NCBI RefSeq assembly: GCF_016714285.1
Contig: NZ_JADJNN010000010.1
Span: forward strand, 1-64,000
Length of the DNA: 64,000 nt
Direction of reading: 5' to 3'
Origin: Nannocystis sp.
GTDB lineage: Bacteria > Myxococcota_A > Polyangia > Nannocystales > Nannocystaceae
The notes beneath the pieces were generated by a model. It was not told where the DNA came from, made no database searches, and saw only the letters and a program-made list of their open reading frames with translations. Both the position numbers and the translations under genes were made by a program. Shown here in pieces: positions 20,925 through 28,964 of this stretch (the stretch's first letter is position 1; each line of letters opens with the position of its first letter).

Positions 20925-21992
20925 ATGGCAGGCCATCGTCCCTTCACCTCGATCGATCTCTCTACCACAGACCCGGGCACAGCGAGGAAAAAGGCTGTGA
21001 AGAAGGCGGCCAAGGTGGCTGCGGGGAAAACGGTTGCGAAGAAGGTGACGGCGAAGAAGACCGCCGCGAAGAAGGCGGCAAAGGTGCCAGCGAAGAAGGC
21101 CGCCACGAAGAAGGCCGCCCCGAGGGTGACGGCGAAGGTGACGAAGAAGGCCGCCACGAAGGTGTCGGCGAAGAAGGCCCCCGCGAAGGTGCCGGCGAAG
21201 AAGGCCGCCGCGGCCGCGAAGGTGACAGCGAAGGTGACGGCGAAGGCCGCCGCGAAGGTGACGCCAACGAAGGCCGCCGCGAAGGTGACGCCAACGAAGG
21301 CCGCCGCGAAGGTGACGCCAACGAAGGCCGCGACGAAGGTGACGCCAAAGCAGGCTGCCCCGGCCGCCACGACCGGCGCCCTGTCTGGCTGGCTGCAGCG
21401 CCTGAACGCCGCGATCGCCGCCTTGCAGGCTCACCCGGAGGTCGACGTGGTGGCGAATTGGCAGGCGCCCGGGGCGACGGCGGCGCAGCTGGACGCGGTC
21501 GAGGCGAAGCTTGGGCTCAAGCTGGACCCGGCGATCCGGAACCTTTATCAGCAGGTGAACGGGCTCGCGCTGGTGTGGGGCCCGAAGGGCGAGTGTCCGC
21601 GGTCGGTGAAGGGGCGGCCGACCATGATGTACATTGAATCGCTGTGGGGCTCCCGCGGGGCGATCTTCCTCTACCCGATCGGCGAGGTGTTCGGCGTGAA
21701 GGGGCGGCCGACCTTTGATTATGCGCAGTTCATGCCGGGAGACCCGCCGCACTGGGGCTTCGATTTCCCCGGCAACTTCTATACGCCGGCCTTCGTGCAG
21801 GTGGGCGACGAGCTGCGCGTGCGGGTGGGCGACGACCACGGCGCGGCCTGGGACGGCCCGACGGTGAGCTTCGAGCGCTACCTCGAGAATGTGCTGGCGA
21901 GCTGGGGCAGCATCGACCAGCGCGCCGAGCAGTTCGTGACGGGCAAGGGCGCGGCGATCAAGCCGATGCAGCTGGCCAAGCTGTTGGCCTGA
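20925..21992 (+). CDS. Histone H1-like Lys/Ala tail fused to a SUKH (SMI1/KNR4) domain
   Basis: A 355-residue fusion. Residues about 20-150 are almost only Lys, Ala, Val, Thr and Pro in KKAAxK-type repeats like bacterial H1-like and AlgP/Hc1 proteins, expected to bind DNA or other polyanions. Part of this is a 27-bp tandem repeat (21246-21326, three exact copies and a fourth degenerate). Residues about 155-340 match the SUKH fold: a GATAAQLDAVEAKLGLKLDP start, LYQQVNG, DPPHWGFDFPG and a closing SFERYLENVL. SUKH proteins are usually immunity proteins to polymorphic toxins. No toxin gene is adjacent. Context gives no operon; the poly-G region precedes it. Confidence 0.75.
   Translation: MAGHRPFTSIDLSTTDPGTARKKAVKKAAKVAAGKTVAKKVTAKKTAAKKAAKVPAKKAATKKAAPRVTAKVTKKAATKVSAKKAPAKVPAKKAAAAAKVTAKVTAKAAAKVTPTKAAAKVTPTKAAAKVTPTKAATKVTPKQAAPAATTGALSGWLQRLNAAIAALQAHPEVDVVANWQAPGATAAQLDAVEAKLGLKLDPAIRNLYQQVNGLALVWGPKGECPRSVKGRPTMMYIESLWGSRGAIFLYPIGEVFGVKGRPTFDYAQFMPGDPPHWGFDFPGNFYTPAFVQVGDELRVRVGDDHGAAWDGPTVSFERYLENVLASWGSIDQRAEQFVTGKGAAIKPMQLAKLLA
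21246..21353 (+). repeat. 27-bp in-frame tandem repeat
   Basis: Three identical 27-bp units (21246-21272, 21273-21299, 21300-21326) and one diverged unit (21327-21353) inside the H1-like tail. Each adds nine residues of the AAAKVTPTK type, so copy number can change without a frameshift. Confidence 0.9.
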
Positions 21993-22020
21993 TTCGGTCC
22001 TTGCGGATCACGATGGGAGC

Positions 22021-22554
22021 TCAGCCGGGCTCGTGGCTGCGGCTGCCGGCGACGTGCAGGGCCTTGAGGCCGGGGAATAGCTCGACGTCGGCGAGCGAGT
22101 GGATCGCGGCCGTCATGCCGACGCGGACCAGGCGCTTGCCGTGGCGCGGGAAGTCGGCGATCTCCATCTCGCGGCGCTCGCCGCCGCTGAGGTACACCAG
22201 CTCCTCGGAATAGGGGTTGCGCAGGTGGTGGCCGACCGAGGGCGTGGGGAAGCCCATGAAGTCGCCGGGCCCGACCTCGTGGTGGACGCCGTCGATGTCG
22301 GCGATGCCGCGGCCGCTGAGGATATAGATGAACTCCTCCTCGCAGTGGTGTGCGTGATAAACGAAGGACTCCTTGCCGGGCGGGACGCGGATGAGGTTCA
22401 GGCCGAGGCGCTGCAGGCCGACGCCGTCGGCGAGCGAGCGCAGGTGCAGCTGCGAGTGGGGGTTGAGGGGGTGCGAGAAGCTCGTCTCGGGCAGCGCGGC
22501 CTGGTCGGCGGCGCGGAGCAGCGGGGACGGCGGGGACGCGGTCGGCTTGGTCAT
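22021..22554 (-). CDS. Cupin domain protein
   Basis: A 177-residue single-domain cupin. Motif 1 is seen in YHAHHCEEEFIYILSG (two His and Glu metal ligands) and motif 2 in GDFMGFPTPSVGHHLRNP (His ligand), so a metal-binding barrel is intact. The substrate is unknown; this subgroup (N-terminal tail, cupin_2, C-terminal strand) is often annotated only as cupin. Start ATG 22554. It is convergent with the SUKH gene, their stops 28 bases apart. Confidence 0.85.
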   Translation of the reverse strand: MTKPTASPPSPLLRAADQAALPETSFSHPLNPHSQLHLRSLADGVGLQRLGLNLIRVPPGKESFVYHAHHCEEEFIYILSGRGIADIDGVHHEVGPGDFMGFPTPSVGHHLRNPYSEELVYLSGGERREMEIADFPRHGKRLVRVGMTAAIHSLADVELFPGLKALHVAGSRSHEPG

Positions 22555-22625
22555 GCCGGCTGGGTATCACGACGGCGGCGGAGATTGTGTGGTCGCGTGG
22601 CGATCGCCGGCGCGTCCGAGATTGT

Positions 22626-23852
22626 CTATACCCGGGTCATCCATTGCTCGAGCAGGGCGAAGGCGGCGGCCTCGTCCGGGCGCGGCGGGACGTCGCCGTA
22701 CGAGACGCCGATGCCGCGCTCGCTGCCGAAGACCAGGGTCGTGCTGTGGACCCGCTCGCCGTCGAAGTAGTCGAAGATGTGGCTGTGGGTGCGGTCGAGG
22801 CCGCAGCTGGCGCGCACGAAGCCGAGCTGGCGGCGAAACTCGGGCGGGCGGGCGCGCGTGAGCTGGTCGAAGCATTCGCGGGCTTCGGCGGCGGGGAGCT
22901 GGGCGAAGCGGGTCTCCTCGAGCGTGGGTCGCTGGCCCTGACGCAGGACTCGTAGCTCGAGCGCGCCGGACTCGGAGGCCCACAGCTCGCGGAGGTGGAG
23001 GTTGCGGGCGCTGCCGTCCCAGTCGTGGGTGACGGCGAGGCGGGCGGCGCGGGTGCGGTGGAGGAGGTCGTGCGGGCGGGGGAACAGCGGCGTGGCGCTG
23101 GCGGCCGCGGGCCAGGGTGGCGTGGGGCCGCCGGCGTCGACCCACTGCAGGAGCTGCCACATGCTGTCGACGAGCTCGACGACGGCGGGGCTGAGGTCGG
23201 GGTCGCCGGCGAAGTCGCGACGGGTGGCGTGCAGCGTGCAGCGCAGGGTGCGGGACTGGGCCGCGCCGGCGCCGTACCAGGCGATCTCGAGGGACTGCTC
23301 GCCGCGGCCGGTCACCGCTGGCATGCGCTCGAAGCCGACGCGGGTGAGCAGCGCGTGCAGGGCCGGGAGTCGCTCGAGGCCGTCGGCGTCGCGGTGGACC
23401 GGCGGCGACTTGGTCGCGCCCGTGGTTGGCATCTCCTCGTGGGTGAGCACGCCGTCGACGCCGACGTGGAGGCGGAAGGTGCGACGTGTCGCGGAGGCGA
23501 GCTCGGAGATCGTCTCGTGCAGCTGCAGCAGCGCCGGGCCGCGGGGCTCGGCGTGGACGGGCTGGTCGCGGCGCACCGAGCCGTCGTCGCCGATCTCCCC
23601 GGACAGCGTCGAGCTGGCCCGCCCGCGCGACTCGGCGTGCTCGCGGGAGATCCGTCGCACCAGCGCGTCGACCTCGCGACGCCAGGCCAGGAAGGTCTCG
23701 CTGCAGGCGTCGCAGCGGTACTCGACCAGCCACTCGGACACGTCGCGCGCCTCCTCCATGGCCCCGGTGCCGTGCGCCGCGAGTCGATCGCAGCAGCGAC
23801 ACTTCACGCCGGTCAGCGCCTGCAGCCGGACATCGGTGAGCCGCCTTGCCAT
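22626..23852 (-). CDS. Zinc-ribbon-like protein of unknown function
   Basis: A 408-residue protein I do not recognise. The N terminus has four or five Cys arranged as CRCC (residues 18-21) and CDAC (47-50), a likely zinc ribbon. The rest is mixed alpha/beta without a known catalytic signature and without signal peptide or membrane helix. The reading frame is open upstream into msrA (24011-24647), because that gene has lost its normal stop by a one-base shift, so a fused product is formally possible. The start at 23852 is the natural one. Confidence 0.6.
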   Translation of the reverse strand: MARRLTDVRLQALTGVKCRCCDRLAAHGTGAMEEARDVSEWLVEYRCDACSETFLAWRREVDALVRRISREHAESRGRASSTLSGEIGDDGSVRRDQPVHAEPRGPALLQLHETISELASATRRTFRLHVGVDGVLTHEEMPTTGATKSPPVHRDADGLERLPALHALLTRVGFERMPAVTGRGEQSLEIAWYGAGAAQSRTLRCTLHATRRDFAGDPDLSPAVVELVDSMWQLLQWVDAGGPTPPWPAAASATPLFPRPHDLLHRTRAARLAVTHDWDGSARNLHLRELWASESGALELRVLRQGQRPTLEETRFAQLPAAEARECFDQLTRARPPEFRRQLGFVRASCGLDRTHSHIFDYFDGERVHSTTLVFGSERGIGVSYGDVPPRPDEAAAFALLEQWMTRV

Positions 23853-23939
23853 GGCGAGAGCATGCCACCTGCGGCGGCTCGCGGTCGGCTGCGCGGCGAG
23901 AGTTTCGCGGCCGTGGCTCCGCGCACGCGGGCGATTTGG

Positions 23940-24060
23940 TGCGTGGGGCTCAGGCGTCGGCGCGCAGCGTGAAGCGGGGACGGGCGTGTGGCAGTACGGC
24001 TGCGTGGGGCTCAGGCGTCGGCGCGCACCTCGAAGCGCGGGACCGGCGTGTGGCAGTACG
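23940..24060 (-). repeat. Imperfect 60-bp tandem duplication of the msrA 3' end
   Basis: Positions 23940-23998 repeat 24001-24060 with few substitutions and one length difference. Both copies encode PYCHTPVP in one frame and contain the same C-terminal coding sequence through the stop codon TGA and beyond it. The copy nearer the gene is the original msrA end. Confidence 0.85.
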
Positions 24061-24647
24061 GGGTGCTTGTGGGTGCGGGCGTAATAGTTTTGGTGGTAGT
24101 CCTCGGCGAGCCAGAAGGAGCCGGCGTCGTGGACGGTGGTGGCGACCGCGTAGCCGTTGTCCCGCAGCTGCTGGATCAGCTTGTCGACGGCGGCGCGCTG
24201 GGCGGGGCCGGTGACGAACACGGCGGACCGGTATTGCGTGCCGATGTCGGGGCCCTGGCGGTCGACCTCGGTGGGGTCGTGGATCTCGAAGAAGCGGCGG
24301 GCGACCGCCTCGTAGGTGATCGCCTGCGGGTCGAAGCTGACGCGGACGGTCTCGGCGTGGCCGCTGTCGCCGCCAGAGACCTCCTCGTAGCTGGGCGAGT
24401 CCTTCGCGCCGCCCATGTAGCCCGACTCGACGGCGATCACGCCGGGCATCGCCTCGAGGAAGTGCTCGACGCCCCAGAAGCAGCCGCCGGCGAAGTAGCC
24501 GAGCTCGATCTGGCCGCTGCGCGCGACGGGCTGGGCCGGCGCGGGCTGGCTGGGTGGTGGCGGCGCGGCTTGCTTCTGCGACGGGTCGGCGCCGCTGCAC
24601 GCGGCGCCCACGGCGACGAGCGAGGCGAGGAAGAGTCTGCGGGTCAT
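24011..24647 (-). CDS. msrA: Peptide-methionine (S)-S-oxide reductase, frameshifted at the C terminus
   Basis: MsrA, which repairs S-sulfoxidised Met in proteins. It starts with an export/lipoprotein-type leader (Cys17) and a Pro/Ala-rich linker; the catalytic motif GGCFWGVEHF (Cys56) and GTQYRS, YHQNYY all match. After THKHP, the frame breaks: a run of four G on the plus strand (24060-24063) is one base longer than needed. Removing one base gives PYCHTPVPRFEVRADA and a stop at 24011, a normal MsrA ending. As written, the gene reads on into the zinc-ribbon gene. A real mutation or a homopolymer error would both explain this. The start is 5 bases after the stop of the hydrolase gene, so they form one operon. 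Confidence 0.85.
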
Positions 24648-24652
24648 GCTGC

Positions 24653-25585
24653 TCACGCGGATTGCAACGGGTCGCACGCCGACGAGGTTACACGCGCGGG
24701 GGCGTGGCGCGCGAGGTGGGCCAGGACCAGCGCTGCGACCTCGTCGGGGGCCTCCTCGTGGGGCCAGTGGCCGGCGTCGGCGAGCGCGTGGATGTGTGCG
24801 GCGGGCAAGCTCTCGCGCAGGCGCTCGAGGTAGGCGGGGCCGAAGGCGCTGTCGGCGAGGCCCCAGATCACGGTGGTGGGCAGCGTTGCGAGGACGTGGC
24901 GGCGGGCGTGCAGGGCGGCGTAGTGGGCGTGCGAGTCGAGCAGCGCGCGGGCGAGGGTGTGGAGCACGCGCACGCGGGCGTCGCGGTCGCGGAACACGGC
25001 GAGGTACTGGCTGTGGATCGCCGGGGTGAGGCGGCGGCGGCGGGCGTAGGCGGAGGGCATGATGAGGCGCAGGGAGGCGTTGAAGCTGCGGTAGAGGAAG
25101 CGGCCGAGGGCGCCCGCGACCAGGCGAGCGCGGCGCAGCATCACCGGGTCGGTGAAGGGCGCGAGCCAGGTGTTGAACAGCACGAGGCCGGCGACGCGTT
25201 CGGGGTGGGCGGCCGCGAAGGGCAGGGCGATCGGGCCGCCGAAGTCGTGGGTCACGAGGGTGAAGCGTGGCAGCCCCAGCGCCGCGATGAACTCGGCGAA
25301 GCGGCGCGCGTGCGCCTCGGGCCGGTAGTCGGCGCCGGCCGGGCGCTGCGAGAGCCCGAAGCCGAGGTGGTCGAGGGCGATCACCCGGTAGCGCGAGCGC
25401 AGCGCACGGATCAGGTGGCGGTACTCGAAGGACCAGGTCGGCGTGCCGTGGACCAGCACGACCAGCTCGCCGGCGCCCTCGTCGATGTAGTGCAGGCGTC
25501 CGTCGGGGAGCTCGAGGCTGCGGGCGGTGAAGGGATAGGCGGCGCGGTCGAGCCACGCGGGCGAGGGGTTGGCGAGGGCGGTCAT
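24653..25585 (-). CDS. Alpha/beta hydrolase of the haloalkane dehalogenase-like group
   Basis: A 310-residue hydrolase. HGTPTW (46-51) is the oxyanion motif of haloalkane dehalogenases and related epoxide hydrolases, and the nucleophile elbow VTHDFGGP places Asp114, not Ser, at the catalytic position. A C-terminal GLADSAFGP (general acid region) and GHWPHEEAPDE (catalytic His) complete the triad. Whether it dehalogenates or hydrolyses epoxides cannot be told. It is divergent from the MarR gene across the double palindrome and is probably controlled by it. The operon continues into msrA. Confidence 0.85.
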   Translation of the reverse strand: MTALANPSPAWLDRAAYPFTARSLELPDGRLHYIDEGAGELVVLVHGTPTWSFEYRHLIRALRSRYRVIALDHLGFGLSQRPAGADYRPEAHARRFAEFIAALGLPRFTLVTHDFGGPIALPFAAAHPERVAGLVLFNTWLAPFTDPVMLRRARLVAGALGRFLYRSFNASLRLIMPSAYARRRRLTPAIHSQYLAVFRDRDARVRVLHTLARALLDSHAHYAALHARRHVLATLPTTVIWGLADSAFGPAYLERLRESLPAAHIHALADAGHWPHEEAPDEVAALVLAHLARHAPARVTSSACDPLQSA

Positions 25586-25614
25586 GGCGATGCTCCGGTG
25601 ATGGTCAAGGTTGG

Positions 25615-25654
25615 TTGACCAAAATAGTCAATCAACGTTGACTAAAATAGTCAA
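25615..25654. promoter_or_regulatory. Double MarR-type operator
   Basis: Two near-identical 17-bp palindromes lie in the divergent spacer between the hydrolase and MarR genes: 25615-25631 (TTGACCAAAATAGTCAA, one mismatch) and 25638-25654 (TTGACTAAAATAGTCAA, perfect). Their centres are 23 bp apart, about two helical turns, so two dimers could bind the same face. MarR proteins usually bind such palindromes next to their own gene. Confidence 0.8.
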
Positions 25655-25687
25655 GCTAGCATGACGAAATTTCGCTAGGCTCCGCAG

Positions 25688-26167
25688 GTGGCGCGCAGGG
25701 GCATCGACACGGCCGCGCTGGCGGCGAGCAAGCGGGCGAGCACGGCGCAGCTGCTGTTCAAGTGCGCGCGCCTGGTGAACGAGCGGGCGATGGCGCGGGT
25801 GAACGCGGGCGCGGGCGGGCGCGTGCTCAAGGCCGCGTACACGGCGCTGTTCCCCCATCTCGACTTCACCGGGGTCCGGGTGGTCGCGCTGGCGCAGCGG
25901 CTGGGGATCAGCAAGCAGGCGGTGAGTCAGACCCTGGCCGAGCTGGTGGAGCAGGGGATCGTCGAGCTGGTGCCGGACCCGGCCGACGGGCGGGCCAAGC
26001 TGGCCCGCTTCACCCGCCGCGGGGCCGAGGCGATCGGCGAGGGGCTGGCGGTGCTGCGGGGCCTCGAGGCGGAGCTGGCCGCGGAGATCGGGGCGGGGCG
26101 GATGAAGGCGCTGCACGACGCGCTGGTCGCCCTCGAGGCGGCGTTGGAGCCCCGAGCCGGCGAGTGA
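25688..26167 (+). CDS. MarR family transcriptional regulator
   Basis: A 159-residue winged-helix regulator. The HTH is LAQRLGISKQAVSQTLAELVEQG (positions about 67-89) followed by the wing DPADGRAKLARFTRRG. Start is GTG 25688. The double palindrome 34-73 bases upstream is the likely autoregulatory operator shared with the divergent hydrolase-msrA operon. Inducer unknown; redox or phenolic compounds are typical for the family, and the msrA neighbour hints at oxidative stress. Confidence 0.88.
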   Translation: MARRGIDTAALAASKRASTAQLLFKCARLVNERAMARVNAGAGGRVLKAAYTALFPHLDFTGVRVVALAQRLGISKQAVSQTLAELVEQGIVELVPDPADGRAKLARFTRRGAEAIGEGLAVLRGLEAELAAEIGAGRMKALHDALVALEAALEPRAGE

Positions 26168-26247
26168 GCGGTCGCTCGGGCGTGCGCGATCGCCAGGGGC
26201 CCGGCGCCCGTCGCCAGGCCGAAGCAGGCGTGCCATGCTCGCGGGCC

Positions 26248-26523
26248 ATGAAGCCCCTGCGCAGCGTCCCGTTCGTGTTCGTCGGCCTCGTCGGCTTGTT
26301 GCTCGCGAGCGCCTGTCCCGGCGGCCTGCAGAGCCGCGTGTGCGTCGAGTACTTCGAGCTGGCCGAGCAGTGCGCGGCGAAGGCCGAGCCGGCGCAGGCC
26401 GAGGCGCTGCGCAGCGTCGCCAGGCTGGCGCGCGAGGGCTTCGAGAAGCAGAACAAGCCGAGGGTCGAGGAGAGCTGCGCGGCGATGCTGAAGACGCTGA
26501 AGGCCGACGCGGCCTGCAAGTGA
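26248..26523 (+). CDS. Small lipoprotein
   Basis: A 91-residue lipoprotein: lipobox ASAC (Cys23), then a short helical mature part with four Cys (CVEYFELAEQC, SCAAML, ACK) that may form two disulfides. No family recognised. It sits alone between the MarR gene and the convergent Rieske gene. Confidence 0.7.
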   Translation: MKPLRSVPFVFVGLVGLLLASACPGGLQSRVCVEYFELAEQCAAKAEPAQAEALRSVARLAREGFEKQNKPRVEESCAAMLKTLKADAACK

Positions 26524-26544
26524 GTGCATTCCGCGGGGCGGGGC

Positions 26545-27690
26545 TCAGCTCGCCGAGGCTGGCAGCGAGTACTCGGGCGGGTCGGCGACGGCCTGGCCGG
26601 CGTGCAGATCGGGCAGGTAGTCCGGCGGCCAGAAGCGCTCGCACCACTTGCGATAGGCGACGATCGGGCCGTCGTCGGGCAGCGGCTTGGGGTTTTGCAG
26701 GTGCCTGCGGTTGGTCCAGATCATCTCGTCGCCGTCGAAGTCCTTGGTGGCGATGGCGAGGAAGACGCGGGCCAGGATGTCCTCGGGGCTGACGCCGAGC
26801 ACGCGTCGGGCCAGCTTGGCGAGCCTGCCCTCGAAGCGCTGCTTCACCGAGCTGACGACGCGGATGTGACAGTCGGTGAGGTTCGTCGGGGTGATGAGGA
26901 TGATGCTCATCAGCTCGAGGTCACCCTGGTCCGGGCCGAGCTTGGCGCGCGAGAGGGCCATGCCGGGGCCGAGCACGGCGATGTTGAAGTCGAACGCGCT
27001 GGTGTAGGCCTTGCCGAGCCGGCGGACCAGCGCGTAGGGGCTCTGGGCGCCGCCGCGGAAGGTCATGTGCATGATGGCGCGGAACGAGCCGTCGGGCGCC
27101 TCGGCGGGGTGCTGTTCGATGCTGTTCACCGTCCAGTTGTGGACCGCATAGAAGTGCTGGATGTCGATGATGTTCTCGGTGGGGAAGAAGATGTTGGTTG
27201 GGGCGAGGGGTCGGCCGGCGTTGGTGACGGGGGTGCTCCAGCCGGCGAAGAAGTCGGGCTCGATGAAGCGGAGCGGGCGGGCCGGACGGGCGCGGTCGAC
27301 CCCGTGCCAGATGAAGATCGACGAGGCGACCTCGTGCACGGTCCACGGCTGGGACTTGATGTGGCGCAGGCTGCGGGGGTCGGACACGAAGTCACCCTTG
27401 ACGCACTGGCCCTCGCCGTCGAAGTGGAGGCCGTGGAAGGGGCAGCGCAGGCAGCCGTCCTCGATGCGCCCGCCGACGCCGCGGTGGGCCCCGAAGTGCG
27501 GGCAGTGGGCGTCGAGCACGACGACCTTGCCGCTGGCGTCGCGGAAGGCGACCAGCTCGTTGCCCATGAAGGTGAACTTCGTGATCTGGCCGGCGATGAC
27601 GTCGACGGACCGCAGGGGCGAGAACCAGTCGTGGGCGTACTGCGGCGGCGGCCGCATGTAGCGTTTCGTGGCGTTGAGCACCGAGGCCAT
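26545..27690 (-). CDS. Rieske-type non-heme iron oxygenase
   Basis: A 381-residue aromatic-ring-hydroxylating-type oxygenase alpha subunit. The Rieske [2Fe-2S] ligands are CPH at 63-65 and CPFH at 83-86. The mononuclear iron site is seen in NIIDIQHFYAVH, matching N-x2-D-x2-H-x4-H. The closest family by eye is that of Neverland/DAF-36 sterol 7-desaturases and bacterial sterol-modifying Rieske enzymes; Nannocystis is known to make sterols, so a sterol substrate is possible but is inference. No ferredoxin reductase is adjacent. Start ATG 27690; the frame runs further upstream without homology. Confidence 0.88.
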   Translation of the reverse strand: MASVLNATKRYMRPPPQYAHDWFSPLRSVDVIAGQITKFTFMGNELVAFRDASGKVVVLDAHCPHFGAHRGVGGRIEDGCLRCPFHGLHFDGEGQCVKGDFVSDPRSLRHIKSQPWTVHEVASSIFIWHGVDRARPARPLRFIEPDFFAGWSTPVTNAGRPLAPTNIFFPTENIIDIQHFYAVHNWTVNSIEQHPAEAPDGSFRAIMHMTFRGGAQSPYALVRRLGKAYTSAFDFNIAVLGPGMALSRAKLGPDQGDLELMSIILITPTNLTDCHIRVVSSVKQRFEGRLAKLARRVLGVSPEDILARVFLAIATKDFDGDEMIWTNRRHLQNPKPLPDDGPIVAYRKWCERFWPPDYLPDLHAGQAVADPPEYSLPASAS

Positions 27691-27827
27691 GGCGAACACC
27701 GTAACACGGGGCTGGGACGGGGCGGCGCGGAAACACCGGGCGCTTTCAAGCCGGATTTGCGGGCCGGGCCCGCGAAGTTTGCCGGCGCTTGTCGCCGTGG
27801 TGACGCCCGCCTTATCCTCGCGCCGCG

Positions 27828-28805
27828 ATGCCGGTGCTGGCTGTGGACGACGCGGAGCACGAGGGCCGGGTGCTGGCGGTGGACATGTCGATGGTCGAGC
27901 TGATCGCGGCGCTGCGTCGGCGGCTCGCGGCGGGCGAGCGGGTGCTGCGGGTCCTGGCCCTCGACCCGGACCTCGGGCGCGGCTGCTACTCGGGCGAGCG
28001 GGTGATGGTCGCGGGGGGCGAGCACCGGCTGCACCGGCTGCATCGATCATGGCGCGCGTGGCTCGACCTCGCGGGACGTCTCGGGCTGCGCATGGCCACG
28101 CCGCGGCGGGTCGACGCGGCGACGCTCGAGCTGCGGCTCGAGCGGCTCGACGAGCGGGCGCGCTGGCAGGCGGCGGACGACGTGCCGGCGAGCGAGCGCT
28201 ACGGTCGCGACAGCGGCTACGCGCGGATCTCCAAGCTCGAGGACCCGGACCTGGTGATCGACCTCGACGACGCGCTCACGCGGGCCGGGCTGCCGGCGGC
28301 GCCGCGGATCCTCGAGCTCGGGGTGAACCGCGGCGACAGCTTCGCCCTGATCGCCGCGCTGCGGCCGGCGCTGGTCGGGGCGGCCGAGTTCGTCGGCGTC
28401 GACCACAGCGCGTCGGCGCTGGCGCTGGCGCGCGAGCGCTTCCCGGGGCCGCGGCACCGCTTCATCGCGGCCGACGTCAACGCGCTGGCGTCGCTGGGCC
28501 TCGGCGAGTTCGACCTGGTGCTGGCGATGGGGACCTTGCAGAGCCCCGGGGTCGACGACCGGGCGCTGCTGCGCCAGCTCGTGCAGCACCAGCTGGCCCC
28601 GGCCGGGGCGCTGATCGTCGGGGTGCCCAATTGCCGCTACCTCGACGGTGAGCTGCTGCACGGGGCGCGCCAGAAGAACTACACGCAGCCCGAGCTGGGT
28701 CTGGTGATCAAGGACATCGCGTTCTACCGGCGTTATCTCCAGCAGCACCGGCGCACGGTGCACGTCACCGGCAAGCACTATCTGCTGGTCACCGCGGTCG
28801 CGTGA
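27828..28805 (+). CDS. Class I SAM-dependent methyltransferase
   Basis: A 325-residue protein. Residues 1-135 form an uncharacterised N-terminal region (DLGRGCYSGER, VMVAGGEHRLHRLH); the Rossmann methyltransferase fold follows, with motif I ILELGVNRGDSF at 161-172, acidic post-I VGVDHSASAL, and motif IV FDLVLAMGTLQS. Substrate unknown. It starts 137 bases from the divergent Rieske gene, which could indicate a shared promoter region and a shared pathway, but nothing else supports that. Confidence 0.85.
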   Translation: MPVLAVDDAEHEGRVLAVDMSMVELIAALRRRLAAGERVLRVLALDPDLGRGCYSGERVMVAGGEHRLHRLHRSWRAWLDLAGRLGLRMATPRRVDAATLELRLERLDERARWQAADDVPASERYGRDSGYARISKLEDPDLVIDLDDALTRAGLPAAPRILELGVNRGDSFALIAALRPALVGAAEFVGVDHSASALALARERFPGPRHRFIAADVNALASLGLGEFDLVLAMGTLQSPGVDDRALLRQLVQHQLAPAGALIVGVPNCRYLDGELLHGARQKNYTQPELGLVIKDIAFYRRYLQQHRRTVHVTGKHYLLVTAVA

Positions 28806-28964
28806 GCCGCGGTCGCAGCGAGTCGCAGCGGTCGCAGCGCTGGCGCGATCGGGCGCGCTCGTGTCGGACATACACCTCCGTGGCGCGTGGGGATCGCCCT
28901 CTTGACCGCGCCGGTCGTGGCCCGTAGCGTGGGCGGCGTCTTCCTCGAAAAAGTGGGTGTTGGA

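Noticed and set aside
22626..25556. A 976-residue frame joining hydrolase-region antisense, msrA and the zinc-ribbon gene
   Set aside because: The upstream third is a shadow of the hydrolase gene. Only the msrA/zinc-ribbon fusion is formally readable, and that depends on the G4 run.
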